Shown: one piece after another, positions 19,783 to 23,078 of the stretch | Layout of the letters: every line of letters begins with the position of its first letter | How positions within the stretch are numbered: position 1 is the first letter of the stretch | Virus record (IMG/VR): IMGVR_UViG_3300027754_002617 | Location: 1 to 23,078 of that record | Source of the DNA: a virus | Direction: 5' to 3' (one strand) | Length of the DNA: 23,078 bases | Program-made: the position numbers and the translations under genes | Notes under the pieces: model-generated | Seen by the model: only the letters and a program-made list of their open reading frames with translations | Told to the model about the DNA's origin: nothing | Databases searched by the model: none

Positions 19783-21612
19783 ATGAATTTACACAATTTA
19801 TTTGCTAAGACCAAAAAGCAATCAACATTCAACTGGTGCGAATTAAGCGAAGACTTATCTATAGCTCAAAAAATGAATATTGCTGAAAATTATTTTATTA
19901 ATAATAAATTATTGGAATCTGATGATCACGCAATTAAATATTTTACAAATTTAACTTCAGATTCTCCTAAAAAAAATCACAAATATGTTGTAGTACCGCT
20001 ATTATTAATACAAAATAATGTTCATACGCTAAACACAGAATTGTTATATTTAACATATCTTAAAAAAACTAACGAAGGATTAGTATTTGCTAATGATAAA
20101 GGCAAAAATAAAACTTATCCTGAAACCAAAACAACTAAAGGAATTTACAGAACATTTGCATTCAGTAACAATAATTCCTATAACGATTTTAGAAGTAAAC
20201 TTAGTTTAAAATTTAATATAGATTTACCGCCTGCTGATAATATTTTTAAACAAGATGTTAAAGAAGGTACTATCGACGACCTTGAAGCACGTCGTATTGA
20301 AGATTTAAACGCTAAAATGGACGACTTAACTGCTCGTGCCAAAGATACAAGTGATCCAAAATTTAAAGAAGCATTACGCCACGAGTTTGCTCGAGCCAAA
20401 GCAGAGCGTGATAGCTATTACAAAATAAATGTAGATGAAGCACCGGGTGCTGAAACTTTAGCACACAATCAAGCTACAGATGCTAGTAACATACAAGCAT
20501 TAGGGTTAGCAGAAAATGATTTAGAAGAACATGGTGGCGGAGGTGGTGTTCCACGCGAATGGCATAACTTTGTAAAAGCACATCGCACCAACGAAGAAAT
20601 TGACACAAACTATACATACACAGTTTTTATTGATGGGACTAAAGAAGGCACTTATGGTAGTAAAGAAGAAGCCAAAGCTGTAGTTGCCCGCAAAAAACAA
20701 CAAGCCCCTGGCAGAGATTATACAATTAGGCCAAAGTCACGCACAAATATGGCAAGTATCAAACGATTCCAAAAAAATAGAGATCGCGAGATTGAAGAAG
20801 CAGCTAATCCAGCACAGCAAGCCGCTATTGCTATCAACATGAAAAAGCATCATCAAAAACCTAAAACCGAAACAAGTATGGCCGGAGCATCACATAAGTC
20901 AACGGGTCCTAAATTTAGCGGCTACTTAAAAGGAACAGATCCTGCTCCTACTGAATATAGTAACAAGAGCTTTGGTTCTGAAGCTAAAGAAAACCCAATG
21001 GGCGAAAAAGAATTGGCATATTTAATTGCTATGGCCAAAGCCGCACATAGCAAATCTTATCCAGAACTACATCAAGGCGACGAGCGCGAAATCAACGGTG
21101 ACGACCTTGAAGTTGAAGAAGGCATCAACGGCAATATGACTGTTCGCTCATCCCCGTTATCACAACCATTGCGTAAGCGTAACTTTGTAGCAAAAAATGC
21201 TATTCAATCAGGTGCTGGTAAACACGCGAATCAATTGAAAAAAGCTGCGGCAGCAGGTCGTCATGCTAAACACAAAGGTCAACCTCTTGATTTAGACGAA
21301 GGCGATAACTTTTTAACTTGGGCGGTTCGCAACGGTTATAATCTTAACAAGCCAGCTGTATACGAATCTGCTAAACAAAAATATAATTCATTGTTAAAAG
21401 ATAGTGGCCCTATTGCTCCACATGAAACATATTACGGTGCTATGGACGAAAGTCTTAAAAAAGGTGAATATTTTATTTGGACTGTATACTTTGATGACGG
21501 TAGTAGTAAACGTATTAAAGTAACTTCCGATGAGTTTGACCCATATGAATATTATGCCAAACAAAAGAAAAATGTAATCAATGTTGATTATAATTGGGAA
21601 ATACAGCAATAA
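19783..21612 (+). CDS. Large mosaic protein of unknown function, 609 aa
   Basis: The leader MNLHNLFAKTKKQ resembles those of neighbours. An alpha/beta N-terminal domain (about 15-155) has no recognised family. Then come a charged helical stretch (IDDLEARRIEDLNAKMDD), a Gly-rich linker (EEHGGGGGVPREW), a small YTVFIDGTKEGTYGSKEEA domain (about 284-310), and a Lys/His/Ala-rich basic part (AKNAIQSGAGKHANQLKKAA) typical of nucleic-acid-compatible modules. Last is a small domain (EYFIWTVYFDDGSSKRIKV). Several (L/I)-x-E sites fall in the linkers, for instance EIEE-AANP and DLDE-GDNF. It is likely a capsid-internal or scaffold-type polyprotein; this is inference. GAGG lies nine bases before the ATG. 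Confidence 0.55.
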   Translation: MNLHNLFAKTKKQSTFNWCELSEDLSIAQKMNIAENYFINNKLLESDDHAIKYFTNLTSDSPKKNHKYVVVPLLLIQNNVHTLNTELLYLTYLKKTNEGLVFANDKGKNKTYPETKTTKGIYRTFAFSNNNSYNDFRSKLSLKFNIDLPPADNIFKQDVKEGTIDDLEARRIEDLNAKMDDLTARAKDTSDPKFKEALRHEFARAKAERDSYYKINVDEAPGAETLAHNQATDASNIQALGLAENDLEEHGGGGGVPREWHNFVKAHRTNEEIDTNYTYTVFIDGTKEGTYGSKEEAKAVVARKKQQAPGRDYTIRPKSRTNMASIKRFQKNRDREIEEAANPAQQAAIAINMKKHHQKPKTETSMAGASHKSTGPKFSGYLKGTDPAPTEYSNKSFGSEAKENPMGEKELAYLIAMAKAAHSKSYPELHQGDEREINGDDLEVEEGINGNMTVRSSPLSQPLRKRNFVAKNAIQSGAGKHANQLKKAAAAGRHAKHKGQPLDLDEGDNFLTWAVRNGYNLNKPAVYESAKQKYNSLLKDSGPIAPHETYYGAMDESLKKGEYFIWTVYFDDGSSKRIKVTSDEFDPYEYYAKQKKNVINVDYNWEIQQ

Positions 21613-21689
21613 TGGAAAACCAATATCCAATTACTCCAGAACAACAAGGTGATGAGGATTATAAACTTAATCCTTACGCACCTGTTTAA
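21612..21689 (+). CDS. Possible 25-aa peptide at the end of the cluster
   Basis: An ATG overlapping the stop of the 609-aa gene (TAATG) opens a short frame encoding MENQYPITPEQQGDEDYKLN plus five residues. The composition (Pro, Gln, acidic, Tyr) is protein-like, and the TAATG coupling matches other junctions here, but the length allows no family call. Confidence 0.4.
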   Translation: MENQYPITPEQQGDEDYKLNPYAPV

Positions 21690-21777
21690 GTAACCACCTT
21701 AGGACCGGTACTCGTTACCGTTTGGTGTAGGCGGACCCTGCCTTGGTAAAGCGATTCGCTACCGTGTAGCCAAAAGT
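21690..21777 (+). ncRNA. Structured non-coding stretch with three hairpins
   Basis: The segment is more GC-rich than its surroundings and folds by eye into three helices. CGGTA-ctcgt-TACCG (21706-21720) is closed by CACC/GGTG (21695-21698 with 21724-21727). AGGC pairs with GCCT (21729-21732 with 21740-21743). AGCG-att-CGCT (21750-21760) is closed by GGT/ACC. It could be a small phage RNA or 5' leader element. It does not fit tRNA or any riboswitch I recognise, and no start codon precedes the partly open frames. Confidence 0.4.
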
Positions 21778-21818
21778 GTCAAATACCATTTGACTTTATC
21801 CAAAACATCCTGTATACT
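21778..21818 (+). promoter_or_regulatory. Sigma70-like promoter of dsbA with overlapping palindrome
   Basis: TTGACT (21790-21795) and TATACT (21813-21818) are 17 bases apart, the best sigma70-type promoter in the window, with a predicted start near 21825. GTCAAAT-acc-ATTTGAC (21778-21794) is a perfect seven-base inverted repeat that overlaps the -35 box. It may be a repressor operator, or the stem of a weak terminator (TTTATCC follows) for the upstream cluster. Confidence 0.7.
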
Positions 21819-21844
21819 TGTAACATTATTAACAGGAGAATCAA

Positions 21845-22105
21845 ATGTCAGATCGCGTATTCACAGCAGAACAAACTAAAAAACTTGAACAGATTATTAA
21901 CGAAGGTATGCAAGTTACAATGGAAATTGAAACTTTAACCGGCGGCTTAAATGATACTGTTAAAGCAGTAGCTGAAGAATTAGAAATCAAACCTGGCATT
22001 CTCAAAAAAGCAATTCGCATCGCGCACAAATCTGAATTTGGCCGCACACAAGATGACCACGCACTACTTGAGCAAATTTTAACGCAGGTTGGCAAAACGC
22101 TATAA
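21845..22105 (+). CDS. dsbA: DsbA-like dsDNA-binding late-transcription protein, 86 aa
   Basis: This small, helical, charged protein has the sequence feel of T4 DsbA homologues in aquatic T4-like phages: a Glu-rich N-terminal helix (EQIINEGMQVTMEIE), the core DTVKAVAEELEIKPGILKKA, and IRIAHKSEF. In T4, DsbA is a homodimeric double-stranded DNA-binding protein that modulates late transcription; its gene lies beside gene 33. Here it sits just before DNA polymerase and behind its own sigma70-like promoter, with a good AGGAG. The name is from remembered similarity and size, not a search. Confidence 0.65.
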   Translation: MSDRVFTAEQTKKLEQIINEGMQVTMEIETLTGGLNDTVKAVAEELEIKPGILKKAIRIAHKSEFGRTQDDHALLEQILTQVGKTL

Positions 22106-22108
22106 ATA
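22101..22108 (+). promoter_or_regulatory. TATAAATA, exact T4 late promoter motif, before DNA polymerase
   Basis: The octamer TATAAATA overlaps the dsbA stop codon and matches the T4 late consensus exactly. The predicted start is near 22114, giving a leader of about 70 bases to the polymerase ATG. A late promoter for a replication gene is unexpected, and the overlap with coding sequence leaves room for chance. Confidence 0.45.
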
Positions 22109-22129
22109 TTATAGTTAGCAATAAGAGTC

Positions 22130-22173
22130 GTTCACTTAAGAACATGAAACAAGGGCAGTGACCCATAAGTCAC
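22130..22173 (+). promoter_or_regulatory. Two hairpins in the polymerase leader, possible gp43 operator
   Basis: GTTC-acttaa-GAAC (22130-22143) and GTGAC-ccataa-GTCAC (22158-22173) are perfect short hairpins. The second ends twelve bases before the ATG, touching the weak ribosome site AAAGAG (22176-22181). In T4, gp43 represses its own translation by binding a five-pair hairpin just upstream of its ribosome site. Position and stem length match, while the loop is six rather than eight bases. Confidence 0.5.
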
Positions 22174-22184
22174 AGAAAGAGTAA

Positions 22185-23078
22185 ATGAGCTACGTTGATT
22201 GCCTTTATGATAGAGAACACGACAGAATTCATGTAGTGGAGAGAGTTGAAGGAAAGCGGGTGTACCGAGAGTACCCAGCTGAGTATATTTTTTATTATAA
22301 CGATCCTCGCGGCAAATTTACATCTATCTACGGCACACCAGTTGCCCGTTTCTCTGCTCGTAACAGTAAAGAATTTCGTAGGGAAGTTGCTATACAAAAA
22401 GGTAAACAACTATACGAGTCGGATATCAATCCTATCTTCCGTTGTTTGGAAGAACACTACAAAAATAAAGATGCTCCTGAATTACATACAGCGTTCTTCG
22501 ACATCGAAGTAGACTTTCACAAGGAGCGAGGCTTTTCTCCTACAACAGATCCGTTTAATGCTATTACAGCTATTTCTGTTTACTTACAGTGGATGGATCA
22601 ATTAGTTACCTTAGTAGTTCCGCCTAAGCATATGAGTTTAGCTACAGCACAGGAAGTAGCGGCAGACTTTGAAAACTGTATTGTATTTGAGCGCGAGGAA
22701 GATATGCTTAATACTTTCCTTGACTTAATTGAAGATGCCGATGTACTATCCGGTTGGAACTCAGAGGGTTATGATATACCCTATACAATCAATCGCATTA
22801 CTCGTGTATTAAGTAAAAACGATACACGCAGATTTTGTTTGTGGGGGCAGGCTCCTAAAGAGCGTGAGTTCGAACGCTATGGAGCAACCAGCACTACATT
22901 TGATATTGTAGGCCGTGTCCATATGGACTATATGCAACTGTATCGCAAATACACATACGAAGAGCGCCATAGTTATTCCCTGGATGCTATTACTGAATAT
23001 GAGTTAGGTGAAAGTAAAACACAATACGAAGGCACCTTGGATCAGTTATATAACAAAGACTTTAAAAAGTTTATTGAA
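22185..23078 (+). CDS. 43: Family B DNA polymerase (T4 gp43-like), N-terminal 298 codons
   Basis: The gene runs off the window after 298 codons, so only the N-terminal domain and most of the 3'-5' proofreading exonuclease are present. Exo I is FFDIEVDF (D106, E108). Exo II is LSGWNSEGYDIPY (N192, D197). GRVHMDYMQLYRKY followed by SYSLDAI (244-271) matches the T4 gp43 segment between Exo II and Exo III. The replicative polymerase would act with clamp, clamp loader and helicase encoded elsewhere. TAA at 22182-22184 is in frame directly before the ATG, which fixes the start. The ribosome site is weak (AAAGAG) and lies beside a hairpin, which suggests translational control. Confidence 0.93.
   Translation, partial: MSYVDCLYDREHDRIHVVERVEGKRVYREYPAEYIFYYNDPRGKFTSIYGTPVARFSARNSKEFRREVAIQKGKQLYESDINPIFRCLEEHYKNKDAPELHTAFFDIEVDFHKERGFSPTTDPFNAITAISVYLQWMDQLVTLVVPPKHMSLATAQEVAADFENCIVFEREEDMLNTFLDLIEDADVLSGWNSEGYDIPYTINRITRVLSKNDTRRFCLWGQAPKEREFERYGATSTTFDIVGRVHMDYMQLYRKYTYEERHSYSLDAITEYELGESKTQYEGTLDQLYNKDFKKFIE

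Noticed and set aside
21690-21777. tRNA in the structured stretch before dsbA
   Set aside because: The size is near a tRNA, but no acceptor stem, anticodon arm or TTCRA T-loop could be built on either strand.
21690-22184. Glutamine riboswitch suggested by CGTTCAC near 22129
   Set aside because: The other conserved part of that riboswitch (GACGGAAGTAGG-like) is absent.
22246-22512. An 88-codon plus-strand frame inside the polymerase gene
   Set aside because: The polymerase frame from 22185 explains the region, with Exo I and Exo II motifs. This is a shadow frame.

Overview
The window looks like part of the genome of a large tailed phage of the T4-like (myovirus) type. The main evidence is at the right end: a family B DNA polymerase of the gp43 type, preceded by a small DsbA-like late-transcription protein. 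TAAATA-type late promoters, dense ATGA/TAATG gene overlaps and a modest AT bias agree with this. I saw no integrase, tRNA, insertion sequence or CRISPR array. A phage-borne Bug/TctC periplasmic binding protein, a family greatly expanded in Burkholderiales, hints at a freshwater betaproteobacterial host. That host call is an inference.

Layout: (1) 1-1565, the 3' part of a repeat-built tail fibre gene. (2) 1660-3791, an accessory island with a minus-strand methyltransferase, a secreted TctC-like protein and a sulfotransferase-like protein. (3) 3942-7149, a lysis cassette: GH19 endolysin, two-component spanin, several small membrane, lipo- and secreted proteins, and a 3TM-type holin. (4) 7186-10350, a chaperone pair (DnaJ-like and ClpA-like), each with its own sigma70-like promoter. 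(5) 10331-13252, a conserved protein of unknown function, a small beta-rich protein, an NMNAT-like nucleotidyltransferase and a GT-A type glycosyltransferase, closed by a strong terminator. (6) 13328-21689, a polycistronic cluster of mosaic proteins: nucleotidyltransferase-metallopeptidase fusion, Cys-rich/basic protein, RibD-like deaminase, papain-like cysteine peptidase, Dps/ferritin-like protein and coiled-coil proteins. Several begin with a short M-[K/I/N]-[L/I]-x-[E/D/N]-[F/L/I] leader and carry (L/I)-x-E sites, resembling T4 internal capsid proteins. (7) 21690-23078, a structured non-coding stretch, dsbA, and the first 298 codons of DNA polymerase.

Two regulatory themes stand out. First, start codons that lack a Shine-Dalgarno sequence sit exactly where a promoter motif predicts the transcription start (dnaJ, 11046, 13328, 17928 and the minus-strand methyltransferase), which suggests leaderless mRNAs. 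Second, several genes that do have a Shine-Dalgarno sequence (endolysin, holin, glycosyltransferase, perhaps dsbA) have an inverted repeat covering the ribosome site, with a promoter placed so that its own transcript lacks the left arm. This is the logic of T4 lysozyme gene e: read-through RNA is silenced and promoter-specific RNA is translated. These are read by eye from sequence and have not been tested.
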